A stretch of 64,000 nucleotides of DNA from Pontibacter deserti (GCF_023630255.1 NZ_JALPRS010000001.1:372001-436000), one strand, 5' to 3'. Shown: positions 1-9,449, counted from the first letter of the stretch. The notes: generated from the sequence alone by a model not told the origin. Made by a program: numbers and translations.

Positions 1-62
1 TAAGAATCCGGAACCTGTTCAAATACTTTCAGAAACTCGGTGGGCAGGGTGGCAGTTGACAT
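1..62 (-). CDS. N-terminal fragment of a gene running off the left edge, possibly PAS-domain protein
   Basis: Reading the minus strand from an ATG at 62-60 gives an open frame to the window edge, starting M-S-T-A-T-L-P and continuing EFLKVFEQVPDS. The phrase FxxVFEQVPDS resembles the opening helix of PAS domains in Bacteroidetes sensor kinases, where a short leader precedes 'FE..PD.YLiLsP'. That is family knowledge plus inference; only 20 residues are visible, so the product cannot be settled. The AT-rich DNA to the right of the ATG would hold its promoter. Confidence 0.4.
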   Translation of the reverse strand, partial: MSTATLPTEFLKVFEQVPDS

Positions 63-482
63 AAAGTATTATTGCTTTGGAAAATCTGAAAAGCAGTGTA
101 ATTGGGTAAGGTAAGTATAAATAGTGCTATCTACAACATTGCACCCTATGGAGTAAATTGTACAAGCGGTTTAGCTTTGTTTAAGTATCAAACAGTAAAG
201 TATGGTAGTTATCTGAACGTAATCAAGAAGCACCGGTTACGCTTGCAGGCAGCTACAGAGTTTGTATTGTTTGCAGGGGCTGCTTTATAAATTTTATAAT
301 TGATTGCTGTAACAACTGTTTTTGAGAATCGTTCTTCCATTCTGAAGAAGTCAATCATAACTTTAAATTTGCAACTACGCTAACAGAAGTTATATATAAG
401 ATGATTCTTACCGCTACTTAATTAGTAAAAATGGCTGAAGATTCTTGTTAGAAAGCCATAGATAACCTTTATTTACATTATT
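63..482. other. Intergenic region, divergent promoters expected
   Basis: About 420 bases between the left-edge gene and the cupin gene. A short open frame at 102-290 has no recognisable features and is not called. The word TAAATTTG (364-371) fits the Bacteroidetes -7 consensus TAnnTTTG, but I see no matching TTTG -33 box about 20 bases upstream, so it is not called as a promoter. Nothing else stands out. Confidence 0.5.
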
Positions 483-1007
483 ATGAGTAACACCCTTACC
501 ACAATGAGTTTAGAAGAAGCCAAGCAAACGTTGTTCACCGAAATAGAGAGAGAGCTTGCTGATCAAGGCTTTAACATAGAGAAGAAAGACATGAGCAGGC
601 CCTGGGGCGGCTTTTTTGTAATAGATGAAAAACAGGCACCCCGATTTGCCGAAGTATACTTTAACCAGGTACCAGTTGATGAGCTAAAGATATCCGGTAA
701 GCTTAGTCCGAAGATATTGGTGGTGGCACCGGCCAAAAGATTATCCTGGCAATACCATTTTCGGCGTGCTGAGATATGGAAAGTATTGAAAGGAGAAGTA
801 GGCGTTGTAACAAGTGAAACTGACGAAGAAGGTGAACTTCAGAAATTGGCACCTGAAGCATTGATAACTTTAAAACAAGGCGAACGCCACCGGCTGGTTG
901 GCTTAACTGACTGGGGCGTTCTGGCTGAAATCTGGCGCCATACCGATGCCGAAAAACCCTCAGACGAAGAGGACATTGTCCGGCTGCAGGATGATTTTGG
1001 CAGATAA
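483..1007 (+). CDS. Cupin-domain protein, sugar-phosphate isomerase type
   Basis: 174 residues, soluble, no signal peptide. After a helical leader (1-35) comes RPWGGFFVID (39-48) and then a cupin core with RLSWQYHFRRAEIWKVLKGE (86-105). Q90, H92 and E97 fit the first metal-binding cupin motif, and GERHRL with H136 the second. This is the layout of type II mannose-6-phosphate/phosphoheptose isomerase cupins (W-G, then SxQxHxxRxExW). The expected role is metal-dependent isomerisation of a phosphosugar in the cytoplasm; the substrate cannot be read from the sequence. The ATG at 483 begins the alignable region. A strong terminator follows at once, so it is probably a single-gene unit. Confidence 0.8.
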   Translation: MSNTLTTMSLEEAKQTLFTEIERELADQGFNIEKKDMSRPWGGFFVIDEKQAPRFAEVYFNQVPVDELKISGKLSPKILVVAPAKRLSWQYHFRRAEIWKVLKGEVGVVTSETDEEGELQKLAPEALITLKQGERHRLVGLTDWGVLAEIWRHTDAEKPSDEEDIVRLQDDFGR

Positions 1008-1020
1008 GTATAGCATACCC

Positions 1021-1054
1021 AAAAAAAGCCTCTTACCAAGAGGCTTTTTTTTTG
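1021..1054 (+). terminator. Rho-independent terminator after the cupin gene
   Basis: Perfect 9-bp stem AAGCCTCTT (1026-1034) / AAGAGGCTT (1038-1046) with a 3-base loop. It is flanked by A-run and T-run, starts 13 bases after the stop codon and could work in both directions. Confidence 0.9.
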
Positions 1055-1144
1055 GTAAAAATTAATTTAGGTTGGGAAGTATAAAAGCTAACCCTATACT
1101 AACTATAACACCATTCACTTTAACTAACAGTTGATACATAGCAG

Positions 1145-2173
1145 ATGATCGAACGGCAGGTTTACCGGATGCCCAAAGCAGGCTCTATTAAAGATCTTAA
1201 AGTACAGACAGAGAGGTTAGAGCAACCTGAAGCTGATGAAGTTTGCGTAAAGGTTAAGGCCATTGGATTAAACTTCGCAGATATTTTTGCTATGCAAGGG
1301 TTATATAGTGCCACTCCTGCGGGTTCTTTCATACCTGGGCTGGAATTTTCAGGAGAGATTATCGCTGTTGGTAATGCCGTTGAAGGAGAATGGAAAGTGG
1401 GAGACAGGGTGATGGGAGTTACTAAATTTGGTGGTTATGTGTCGCATATCATTATAAACCATAGGTATGTAATACCACTCCCTGATAGCTGGAGTTATGA
1501 AGAAGGAGCAGGGTTTTTAGTGCAGGGGCTTACAGCCTATTATGCCCTTAAAGAGCTTGGTAATCTGCAGCAAGGCATGGCCGTACTTATCCATAGTGCA
1601 GCAGGCGGGGTGGGCATTCTGGCGAACCGTATTTGTAAAAAGTACGAAGCTTATACTATCGGCACAGTAGGAAATTCTCAAAAGGTAGTGTTTCTGAGAG
1701 AAGAAGAGAATTATGATGAAGTAATTGTGCGGGATAGCGAATTCTTTGGTAAACTAAGAAAGGTACTTGGTGAGCGTCCGTTGCAACTGATTATGGAGTG
1801 CATAGGCGGCAAAATACTGGAACAAGGTTGGAAAGCTATGGCGCCGATGGGACGGATGGTAGTGTATGGCAATGCCAGCTTTACGAGCCATGGTTCCAGG
1901 CCTAACTACCCAAAGTTGATCTGGAAATTTCTGAAGCGACCAAAAATAGATCCCTTGCGTTTGCCTACCGAAAATAAATCCCTCATGGGGTTTAACTTAA
2001 TTTACCTCTATGAGCAGACAGAAATGATGCATAAGTTACTTGGTGAGCTGCAAGCACTGCACCTTAAGCCCCAGCACATAGGCCATATTTATCCTTTTGA
2101 AGACATGCATGCGGCTATCCATATGTTTCAGAGCGGCAAAACAGTGGGGAAAGTAGTGATTAAGGTTAATTAA
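1145..2173 (+). CDS. Zinc-independent MDR oxidoreductase, quinone oxidoreductase/VAT1-like
   Basis: 342 residues of the medium-chain dehydrogenase/reductase fold. The N-terminal GroES-like part has VKAIGLNFADIFAMQGLY (about 37-54), the quinone-reductase signature with Asn-Phe-Ala-Asp and no catalytic zinc ligands. Next come the GxEFSGEI and VGDRVMG motifs. The Rossmann part has SAAGGVG (151-157), the NADPH diphosphate loop. The usual reaction is NADPH-dependent reduction of a quinone or an activated alkene, in the cytoplasm. It stands alone between two intergenic gaps. The family is certain, the substrate unknown. Confidence 0.88.
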   Translation: MIERQVYRMPKAGSIKDLKVQTERLEQPEADEVCVKVKAIGLNFADIFAMQGLYSATPAGSFIPGLEFSGEIIAVGNAVEGEWKVGDRVMGVTKFGGYVSHIIINHRYVIPLPDSWSYEEGAGFLVQGLTAYYALKELGNLQQGMAVLIHSAAGGVGILANRICKKYEAYTIGTVGNSQKVVFLREEENYDEVIVRDSEFFGKLRKVLGERPLQLIMECIGGKILEQGWKAMAPMGRMVVYGNASFTSHGSRPNYPKLIWKFLKRPKIDPLRLPTENKSLMGFNLIYLYEQTEMMHKLLGELQALHLKPQHIGHIYPFEDMHAAIHMFQSGKTVGKVVIKVN

Positions 2174-2325
2174 GTATAGACCATAGCTTTTGATGAGTTA
2201 ATTTTTAAATACATCCGCCCATACTCTAAAAGTATAAATCAGAAAAGCAGCTATATCTATCCTTTATCGTAAGATGCTGAATAAACGGGCAGGCATTGCT
2301 TTCTTAAGATTTACTTCCTGAACTC

Positions 2326-3135
2326 ATGAAAAGTATAAAGGTCTTAGCTGTTCTTAATGCATTGTCCTTTCTGGTGCACCTCATTTTATCGCAACTAACG
2401 CAGTTTAAATTGTTAAATGCTCAAACTATAGGGGAGGTTTCGGCTAAATATCCTGCGTTGTTTACACCTGTCGGTTTAACATTTTCTATCTGGGGAGTCA
2501 TCTACCTGGCGCTGATCTGCTTCTGCATTTATCACTTAGTTAAAGCTTTTAAAGCTGATGCAGAACATGAAGCCAATATGGACCTGCAAAGTATAGGTTA
2601 CCTGTTTATCCTGAACAATCTGGCTACCGGCGCCTGGACTGTTGCATGGGTTTATGAGTGGTTAGTTCTGTCGGTGGTTCTGATATTGATTCAGCTTATA
2701 ACCCTACTGCTAATAAATCTGAGGCTTGGGATTTACAATGCAGAACGTTCTGCGGCAGCGCGTTGGCTTACACAGTTCCCGCTAAGCATTTATTTCTGGT
2801 GGATATGCATTGCTACAATCGCTAACATCAGTGCTACATTGGTTGGGCTTGGCTGGGATGGTTTCGGTCTCGCAGCTGAGTTCTGGACTATAGGCATGAT
2901 CGCTGCAGCAACTATACTTACTGTGTTTGTAGTATTAAACCGCCGGAATCCTTTTGTAGGTTTGGTCACCATCTGGGCATTTTACGGTATTGTTCTGAAA
3001 AACCAGCAGCTTAACGAAGTATCAGGTTCAGAGATAATTTCTTCTGCCTGGATAGGTTTAACAATGGTAGCACTTGCTGTAGGGTTTATACTTTATCAGA
3101 ATGCTAGGAAGCGAACTATGCAGCAAAGGCGTTGA
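2326..3135 (+). CDS. TspO/MBR-like multi-pass membrane protein
   Basis: 269 residues with about seven hydrophobic segments and very few charged residues. PVGLTFSIWGVIYLALI (about 48-64) matches the 'P.g.tFsiWgviY' signature of tryptophan-rich sensory (TspO/MBR) proteins and their longer bacterial relatives. Other features are AWTVAWVYEWL and a short basic C-terminus (ARKRTMQQRR). Family members sit in the membrane and bind hydrophobic ligands such as porphyrins; the ligand here is not known. The ATG at 2326 starts right before the first membrane helix. No operon partner is visible. Confidence 0.72.
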   Translation: MKSIKVLAVLNALSFLVHLILSQLTQFKLLNAQTIGEVSAKYPALFTPVGLTFSIWGVIYLALICFCIYHLVKAFKADAEHEANMDLQSIGYLFILNNLATGAWTVAWVYEWLVLSVVLILIQLITLLLINLRLGIYNAERSAAARWLTQFPLSIYFWWICIATIANISATLVGLGWDGFGLAAEFWTIGMIAAATILTVFVVLNRRNPFVGLVTIWAFYGIVLKNQQLNEVSGSEIISSAWIGLTMVALAVGFILYQNARKRTMQQRR

Positions 3136-3566
3136 ACAACATATAACCTTTATATATTACCAATTCAAGTCGCTTGTTCGTATTAATGTGCAACTAAAAC
3201 TTGACTTATTTTTAGTATTAATGCTTAGGCGACTGCGGTTAATCAGTATTTGCCTGTCAATAACTAGTATTTATTATTCCTGACTCATCAGACCGGGTTA
3301 ACTTGGCGTATACAAACTAAACTCTGTTGTGGTTTCTTTTAGAAATTTTCATGGTTTAGTGACGATTATTTGTTTTGGTAGTAAGGCTGGGGTCTGAATA
3401 TGTTATTGTAAATTATTGAACGCATAATTTCCCCAGCCTTTAACTCAGTAACTTCATCCTTATAGTTAATTGTAGCATCTATACTTCTGCACTACCAGGT
3501 GTTGTTAGTTTTCAGTTATGATTAGCTAAATCAATAAAGCTGTTTTTCGGAAACAGAATAAAAGAA
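3136..3566. other. Intergenic region with a spaced inverted repeat
   Basis: About 430 bases without a convincing gene. AAGGCTGGGG (3383-3392) and CCCCAGCCTT (3431-3440) form a perfect 10-bp inverted repeat 38 bases apart. There is no T-run at its end, so it is more likely an RNA structure or binding site than a simple terminator. A 60-residue open frame at 3101-3283 overlaps the previous gene and is rejected. Confidence 0.5.
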
Positions 3567-3908
3567 ATGGTAACAGGTCAGACGATACTACTGCAGGAAC
3601 TTCATAACCTTTCGATAGGCTTAGCGAAGAGCAATACCCTTATACTTAAGCAGCAAAACAGTACATTAGCATGCCAGTTCCTTTCAGGCGGCCTTACTAC
3701 CCACGAGGTACAGGTTAAGGTTAAGCTTCTGGTAAATGCACTTTGGCAGGCAAGCACACTGGGTATAATTGAAGGAGCAAATTATACTGCATTCCGGAAC
3801 GACTTTGATAACTTCTCATTTCATATAAAAGCTAGGTTTGTGTACCTTGAGCTCATTTTAGCACCTGCAGAACTTGTTGAAAATATTTCAAAGTTGCAGG
3901 TTGCTTAA
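3567..3908 (+). CDS. Hypothetical protein, 113 residues
   Basis: A small soluble protein beginning MVTGQTILLQELHNLS and probably mostly helical. I recognise no domain, signal peptide or membrane segment. Support comes from codon use like that of its neighbours, an ATG in an A-rich context (AAAGAAATGG), and a very strong terminator just after the stop. It faces the gamma-glutamyltransferase gene across that terminator. Function unknown. Confidence 0.6.
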   Translation: MVTGQTILLQELHNLSIGLAKSNTLILKQQNSTLACQFLSGGLTTHEVQVKVKLLVNALWQASTLGIIEGANYTAFRNDFDNFSFHIKARFVYLELILAPAELVENISKLQVA

Positions 3909-3928
3909 GCAAGTATGATACAGGGGAA

Positions 3929-3980
3929 ACCTTATAAAGAAAGCCGCTTCAGTTAGCTGAAGCGGCTTTCTTTATAAGGT
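3929..3980. terminator. Bidirectional terminator between convergent genes
   Basis: A perfect 24-bp inverted repeat (3929-3952 / 3957-3980) with a TTAG loop, containing AAAGAAAGCCGCTTC on one arm. It lies between a plus-strand stop at 3908 and a minus-strand stop at 4024. With A/T-rich outer arms it can terminate both genes. Confidence 0.92.
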
Positions 3981-4023
3981 GGTTAAATCAAAACGAGATG
4001 CTTACTAAAAGCTGATTTTATAC

Positions 4024-5904
4024 TTACCAGCCAATTCCATAGTCCTCTCCATGGTTGCTCGAACCGCCCCAGAAGCTTCCGTATTTCCAGTCAAAATAAA
4101 TCGCATTAATAGGGCCGCTGGTACGATCATCAAAGCTCATAATATATCCCATTTTTTTCAGGTCATTTCTTACAGCTTCCGGTGTGGCATCATGTAATAA
4201 GATCTGCCCCGGTTTTGGCTGGCGATCTTCTGTTTTGGTACCACCCAATGAGAGCCATAGTTGGTTGGTATTAAAGTTGGCGGCTTCTGCAGCTTGTTGC
4301 ACGTTCATGTCAAACTCCACTACATTTAAAAAGAATTGCAGCAGGTTCTGATCCTGCGTATCGCCGCCCTGCACTGCAAAAGACAAGTATGGCTTCCCGT
4401 CTTTCAAAGCCATAGATGGTGTAAGCGTTACTCTTGGTCGTTTGCCTGGTTCTACAACATTAAAAGGATTGATAGCAGGATCCAGTACAAAACTTTGCAT
4501 CCGCTGGCTCATACCTATACCTGTATTTCCGGCAATGGTAGCAGGCAGCCAGCCACCACTTGGCGTAATAGAAACCACCCAGCCTTCTTTATCAGCCGCT
4601 TCTACTGTGGTAGTTCCCCGCCATAACCTGTCCTGGTATTCGTTGAGGGAAGAACCATTTCTCGTATCGTGGGTAGGGGCAAAGTTTCGTTTGGTGGTAT
4701 CCATCTCAAATCCCCGTTTCTTCAATAGCTTCAGATAAGGATTCTTTTTGCCTTCAAACAGGTAAGGGTCTCCGGGCCCTATGTTCGGGTTGTTCTTATC
4801 AGACTGAATAAGACCGGCGCGCTGCTTTGCATAGGCTTCGCTTAATAAGCCTTTCATCGGCTCTTCCGGAGCAAAGTAAGAATCACCGTAGTAAAAGTCC
4901 CGGTCAGCAAAAGACAGGTTCATGGCCTGGTAAAGTGTATGGATATACTTGGCACTGTTATAGCCCATACTTTTCAGGTCGAAATTTTCCAGGATGTTGA
5001 GTGCCTGCAGCATTACAGGCCCCTGCGTCCACTGCTGTAGCTTGTATACTTCCACTCCCTTGTAATTTACTTTTAGCGGTTCCTCCTCAATGGGCTTCCA
5101 GTTGGCAAGGTCCTGCATCGTTATAAGTCCGCCCTGTTCTTTGCTGCCACGCACAAATTCTTCTGCTATATCACCTTTATAAAAGCGATCATAACCCGCC
5201 ATGATGGCATCTTTGCGGCTCTTTCCATTTTTCAGGGCCTGTTTTTCTGCTTCCACCATCTTCGTAAGTGTCTGCAGCAGGTCTTTCTGCACAAAAATCT
5301 CACCGGCTTGTGGAGCTTCCCTCTTCTCACCAGGATGCGTTAAAAATACTTTTTTACTGTATGGCCACTGTTTTATCAGGTCTTTGTTCTTTTCGATGCT
5401 GTTGGCCGTTTGCGCTTCCATAGGGTAACCGGCCGCCATTTCCATGGCAGGCGCCAATACCTGTTCCAGGCTTAGTGTTCCATAGTTTGCCAGCATGTAT
5501 AAAAGGCCGCCCGGTGTACCAGGGGTAGTGGCTGCCAGCGGACCATACTCCGGAGGAAAGTTATACCCTTTGCTTTTAAAGAACTTAGGAGTGGCGCCCG
5601 TTGGTGCTACGCCAAGCGCATTAATAGCAATTACTTTTTTTGTTTTAGGATTATAGATCAGGGCCTGTGTCTCGCCTCCCCAGCTCAATACATCCCACAT
5701 CGTGCAGGTGGCAGCAAGCATGGCACAAGCGGCATCCACGGCATTGCCTCCTTTCTGGAATGTCATGGCCCCGGCAGTGGCCGCTAATGGTTTACCGGTA
5801 ATAGCCATCCAGTTTTTACCATGCAACACAGGCTTTTGTGTCTGTTGCGCAATACCCGAAAAACTAAAAGCGGCAAGAATAGTCAGTGTCAGAAGTTTTT
5901 TCAT
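4024..5904 (-). CDS. ggt: Gamma-glutamyltransferase family protein, exported
   Basis: 626 residues from the ATG at 5904. The frame is open to 6033, but MKKLLTLTILAAFSFSGIAQQ is a clear signal peptide and supports the internal start. The precursor has a large-subunit part with GGNAVDAACAM (52-62) and GTPGGLLYMLANYGTLSLEQVLAPA. The N-terminal-nucleophile small subunit probably starts at the first Thr of TTTVEAADKEG (about residue 431). The canonical motif is TTHxSVVD, so here His is replaced by Thr and Ser by Glu. The family cleaves the gamma-glutamyl bond of glutathione and related compounds in the periplasm after self-processing. Divergent residues near the nucleophile leave the exact donor open. 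Confidence 0.87.
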   Translation of the reverse strand: MKKLLTLTILAAFSFSGIAQQTQKPVLHGKNWMAITGKPLAATAGAMTFQKGGNAVDAACAMLAATCTMWDVLSWGGETQALIYNPKTKKVIAINALGVAPTGATPKFFKSKGYNFPPEYGPLAATTPGTPGGLLYMLANYGTLSLEQVLAPAMEMAAGYPMEAQTANSIEKNKDLIKQWPYSKKVFLTHPGEKREAPQAGEIFVQKDLLQTLTKMVEAEKQALKNGKSRKDAIMAGYDRFYKGDIAEEFVRGSKEQGGLITMQDLANWKPIEEEPLKVNYKGVEVYKLQQWTQGPVMLQALNILENFDLKSMGYNSAKYIHTLYQAMNLSFADRDFYYGDSYFAPEEPMKGLLSEAYAKQRAGLIQSDKNNPNIGPGDPYLFEGKKNPYLKLLKKRGFEMDTTKRNFAPTHDTRNGSSLNEYQDRLWRGTTTVEAADKEGWVVSITPSGGWLPATIAGNTGIGMSQRMQSFVLDPAINPFNVVEPGKRPRVTLTPSMALKDGKPYLSFAVQGGDTQDQNLLQFFLNVVEFDMNVQQAAEAANFNTNQLWLSLGGTKTEDRQPKPGQILLHDATPEAVRNDLKKMGYIMSFDDRTSGPINAIYFDWKYGSFWGGSSNHGEDYGIGW

Positions 5905-6060
5905 GTTCCCAATTTTCATAACTAAATATAATGAAACGCACACAGATCGAAAAAGCATGTATACATTTAAAGTATTGGTTGCTTTACGTAAATTTAGAGT
6001 AATGTACCAGTAAGCAAATTGTACCTGGCACATTTACCTTAATCCGGTTGTTGTAGCATC

Positions 6061-6831
6061 ATGGAAAACTTTGTTGAAGAAGGCTCTGTAGTAAGAGAGA
6101 TATGGGGGAAAGGAGATACCATTCTCTTTATATTTGCCGGTGCATCTGCTGAGTTTGCCCTTAATAAAGCTGTGGATTGGCTATACTTTACAGGTAAACT
6201 GCCTTCAGACCCGCTAGGCAGGTTGTTTTCTACCGTATCGTATGCACGCAGAATTGTGTTCTCAGAGAAACAGGCAGCTATAAAGGCCATTGATGCCATG
6301 GCAACTATTCATGCAGGGGTAGAAGCCAGTAGAGGTACCTCCATTCCGGACTGGGCTTACAGGGATGTGCTGTTCATGCTCATCGATTATTCTATCAGGT
6401 CTTATGAAGTACTGGAGCGGAAACTGACTTTAGCTGAAAAGGAAGAAGTATTCGATGTGTTTTATAGGGTGGGGAGCCGGATGGGAGTGAAAGACTTACC
6501 TGGTACGTTTGATGCGTGGACTATAATGCGGGAAGAACACCTGCAGCATAATCTCGAGAAAAGCCACTTCACAGACGACCTTTTTAAACAGTATCGCAAG
6601 CACCTGGGCATAGCTCGTTACCTGATCTTGCTGGAAGCCCAGACACTTGTTGTGCCGGACAGGGTGCGTGCTTTGTTGGAATTCAGAAACAAATCATTTC
6701 TCGGGCCGGTACTCTGGATGTATAAGTTAGCCAGGTACCTACAGGCCGACTGGCTGCTGAAGACATTGATAATGCCACCTGCCTATAAAGCGCAAATTAA
6801 GGCTTTAGACGCAATGCCAGTCAGGAAATAG
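6061..6831 (+). CDS. DUF2236 / MpaB-type oxygenase-like protein
   Basis: 256 residues, soluble, no signal peptide. The opening VVREIWGKGDTILFIFAGASAEFALNKAVDWL and the following FSTVSYARRIVFSEKQAAIKAIDAMATIHAGV match the DUF2236 family, which includes fungal MpaB and the heme-dependent latex-clearing oxygenases. The middle part (WAYRDVLFMLIDYSIRSYEVL ... EEVFDVFYRVGSRMGV) continues the family pattern. By analogy it is an oxidative enzyme on a hydrophobic substrate; neither heme ligand nor substrate can be assigned. It is divergent from ggt (156 bases between starts), and its last 11 bases overlap the convergent DoxX-like gene. Confidence 0.75.
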   Translation: MENFVEEGSVVREIWGKGDTILFIFAGASAEFALNKAVDWLYFTGKLPSDPLGRLFSTVSYARRIVFSEKQAAIKAIDAMATIHAGVEASRGTSIPDWAYRDVLFMLIDYSIRSYEVLERKLTLAEKEEVFDVFYRVGSRMGVKDLPGTFDAWTIMREEHLQHNLEKSHFTDDLFKQYRKHLGIARYLILLEAQTLVVPDRVRALLEFRNKSFLGPVLWMYKLARYLQADWLLKTLIMPPAYKAQIKALDAMPVRK

Positions 6832-7591
6832 ATGCTGTAGCTGTAACTTCTGAAGGTATTTGGTTGCGGCTGGCCAAGTATACCCGGAAACTTAACAGCA
6901 ATGCTTCAACTGCAACTATAGCTGCTACTGCCATTATCATTTGCTGGTGTAAATTGCCAAATGTTACAGCAACCATAGCCAGGAAAGGCAGCAGGATAAG
7001 TACTGAATCCAGGTTAGTTAATAATGTAGAGCGCACAATGGTTACGGCAAAGCATACAAAGGCTAACAGCGCAAACATATTGGTGAGGGAAATGCTAACA
7101 AAAGCCATTACCATAGTTAGTGCACAGAAACCAATACCAAGCCAGCTATACTTGTCCTGCCCGATCGGGTCTGTTGTAGATGGCGTGATGCTGTACTCCT
7201 GCATTGGCTGAAACAGGAACCTGAATTTTTTATATTCCAGGCCAAGCAATACAAGGTTAAGACCCAGAAAGACTGTATTTACGTAAGGAGTGCCCTGCCA
7301 GTCCATAGATACGGTAACGGCAAGTATGGCTACATTCATGGGTACCAACATAACAGCTCCTAACAGGCTAAACCGTTGCGACAGCAGCAGTGTACCACAT
7401 ACCACCTGGCTAACAGCAACTACCTGCGCAAAAAGGCCCAGCCCATACTTAGCCAAGCTTTCTTCCAGCCACGGAGGGCCGATGATCTGGCCAAAGTTGC
7501 CATTGGTTAATTTACATATGCCTGCAGAAAAGAAGATGTACCCTAAGAACAGGCGAATAAGAAGCGTAAACAGATCTTTATTTTTAAGCAT
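6821..7591 (-). CDS. DoxX-like inner-membrane protein
   Basis: 256 residues with about seven or eight membrane helices. The start FTLLIRLFLGYIFFSAGICKL (8-28) and FAQVVAVSQVVCGTLLL resemble the DoxX/DoxD four-helix family, where 'R..lg..f..aGi.Kl' is typical. A second helical half (about 150-245) is extra. DoxX-type proteins are linked to quinone or thiosulfate redox chemistry in some organisms and are uncharacterised in most. The stop overlaps the 3' end of the convergent DUF2236 gene by 11 bases, so there is no room for a terminator between the two. Confidence 0.68.
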   Translation of the reverse strand: MLKNKDLFTLLIRLFLGYIFFSAGICKLTNGNFGQIIGPPWLEESLAKYGLGLFAQVVAVSQVVCGTLLLSQRFSLLGAVMLVPMNVAILAVTVSMDWQGTPYVNTVFLGLNLVLLGLEYKKFRFLFQPMQEYSITPSTTDPIGQDKYSWLGIGFCALTMVMAFVSISLTNMFALLAFVCFAVTIVRSTLLTNLDSVLILLPFLAMVAVTFGNLHQQMIMAVAAIVAVEALLLSFRVYLASRNQIPSEVTATASIS

Positions 7592-8066
7592 AGTCTTATG
7601 TTGTACTGGTTAGCGGCAGCGTGTATATATTTATACTTGAAGTAAAAAAGACTGTCTTTAATTTTAAAATGAATTATACTAACAGGTTGATTTTCACTAC
7701 GAACATTGCTTTTGTGGCGCGTATTTCCTGCTTGTGGTAAGTATGTAAAAAGTATGGTTTTAACATGCGTTAAGCGGTACTACATATAATAATCAATCTC
7801 TTTTATAGTTAACAATGGGATGGATGAATGGAATTATCAATGCTGTTCTGCAGTTGACTGGCTAGTGTAGGGCACAAAAGGTCAGGTACCCAATTATGAC
7901 TTGTTCCGGTGCTTACACTGCAAGTATAATTTTATTAGATCTATGTCCGCAAATTAATTCTAATGACTTTGTATAAATCCATGAATTAATTATATTTATA
8001 GTGTCTTTTAATATTTACCCGAAGTTTACAGTAATTTAAAGTGGATTTTGTGTGGTAGTCTCAGGT
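7592..8066. other. Intergenic region
   Basis: About 475 bases between divergent genes. It is AT-rich near 7960-8040, as expected for a promoter, but I cannot place a confident -33/-7 pair. I see no repeats, RNA gene or coding frame of note. Confidence 0.5.
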
Positions 8067-9305
8067 ATGACTTTTAATAGTGTGCAGCTTTTATTGCTTC
8101 GATGCTTTCTAGCATCTTTTTTATGTTTATCCGTGGTTTCGTGTCAGGAATCAACGGAAGAAAATCAAGCAGGTAATTTAAAAGGAGAGGAGAAAGAAGA
8201 GAGCAAACAGCGAGTAGCAATTCCTACTTCGTTTACAACGGCAACGGCCCAAAAGCTAGGCCATCAGCTCGATTCCATTTTTACGCATTTACATAAAAGA
8301 AAGGGCTTTAATGGTACAGTGCTGGTCACCAAGTATGATCAGGTGCTGTATAAAGGAGCCTTTGGTTATACCGACTTTCAACGTAAAGATACCCTCACTA
8401 CGCAAACAGCATTTCAACTGGCTTCGGTATCCAAGCAATTTACGGCGATGGCTATTATGATGCTGAAAGAGCAGGGTAAACTCCATTACGATGATAGCGT
8501 ACAGCAGTATTTTCCGTCCTTTCCCTATAAAGGCATTACCATCCGGCAGTTACTTACCCACCGCTCTGGGTTAGCCAACTATACTTACTTTAGCGATGAA
8601 CTATGGCCGGATAGAAACAAGCCGATTACAAATGCAGATGTGCTGAATTTGATGGCGGTGCACAAGCCTAACGTATATCACCTGCCCAATACCCATTTCG
8701 ACTACAGTAATACAGGCTATATGTTGCTGGCCTCTATTGTAGAGAAGGCATCTGGTGAGCCATTTGCTAACTTTATGCAGAAGCATATTTTCGGGCCTTT
8801 ACAGATGAAGAATACTTTTACCTATAGTATAGATGTAGCCACCTTAACCGGGAAAGTAGCAACCGGGCACACGGGCGGCAGACGTAAAAGAACACCGGAT
8901 TATTTAGATACTGTACTCGGCGATAAAGGAGTATATTCTACCGTTGAGGATCTGTATAAATGGGATCAGGCGCTGTACACACAGAAGCTGGTGAAATGGG
9001 AGACTTTGGAAGAAGCTTTTACAGGTTCCCGCCCTGAAAAGAAGAATAAAGAAGACTATGGGTTTGGCTGGCGCATTCGCCCGATGGAGAGCGGAGATAC
9101 AGTTTTATATCATGCCGGTTTATGGCATGGCTACTCCACCTATCTGCTTCGTAATCCTAAGGACCATAGCGCACTTATTGTTTTAAGCAACGTACCGAAC
9201 GGAAGTTTAGGACACCTGAAAGCGATACAACAGTTCTTATACCCGGCACAGCCCGCTGGCATTGCTCAGAACAGAAGAACCATAGTTGGGGCTGTGCACC
9301 AATAA
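8067..9305 (+). CDS. Serine beta-lactamase-fold hydrolase, lipoprotein
   Basis: 412 residues from the ATG at 8067; an upstream GTG at 8052 would only add five residues to the signal. The leader ends in FLCLSVVSCQES, a lipobox, so the mature protein is lipid-anchored. All three class C / DD-peptidase motifs are visible: S120-V-S-K123 (nucleophile and base), Y213-S-N215, and H349-A-G in the KTG position. The fold covers class C beta-lactamases, D-alanyl-D-alanine carboxypeptidases and esterases. His in the third motif is common in the esterase/peptidase members, so antibiotic resistance should not be assumed. It acts in the periplasm or at the outer membrane. Confidence 0.85.
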   Translation: MTFNSVQLLLLRCFLASFLCLSVVSCQESTEENQAGNLKGEEKEESKQRVAIPTSFTTATAQKLGHQLDSIFTHLHKRKGFNGTVLVTKYDQVLYKGAFGYTDFQRKDTLTTQTAFQLASVSKQFTAMAIMMLKEQGKLHYDDSVQQYFPSFPYKGITIRQLLTHRSGLANYTYFSDELWPDRNKPITNADVLNLMAVHKPNVYHLPNTHFDYSNTGYMLLASIVEKASGEPFANFMQKHIFGPLQMKNTFTYSIDVATLTGKVATGHTGGRRKRTPDYLDTVLGDKGVYSTVEDLYKWDQALYTQKLVKWETLEEAFTGSRPEKKNKEDYGFGWRIRPMESGDTVLYHAGLWHGYSTYLLRNPKDHSALIVLSNVPNGSLGHLKAIQQFLYPAQPAGIAQNRRTIVGAVHQ

Positions 9306-9449
9306 ATTCTAAACCTGAATTTTTCCTTTTGATTGCTGCGGTCACCTGCAGATAATGGTCTGAACAGAAGTATACGTATACCAATAGGCACAACTGCTTA
9401 GGTTGCAGATTTCTCCGAGGCATGTAGAAGTGTTTATTTACTATAACAT

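Noticed and set aside
102..290. 62-residue open frame left of the cupin gene
   Set aside because: No conserved look, no start context, and it lies in what should be a promoter region.
3101..3283. 60-residue open frame after the TspO-like gene
   Set aside because: Overlaps the end of a well-supported gene and continues into AT-rich DNA; composition is not protein-like.
8067..9305. Antibiotic-resistance beta-lactamase
   Set aside because: The fold is shared with many peptidases and esterases; the lipid anchor and HAG third motif give no ground to claim resistance.
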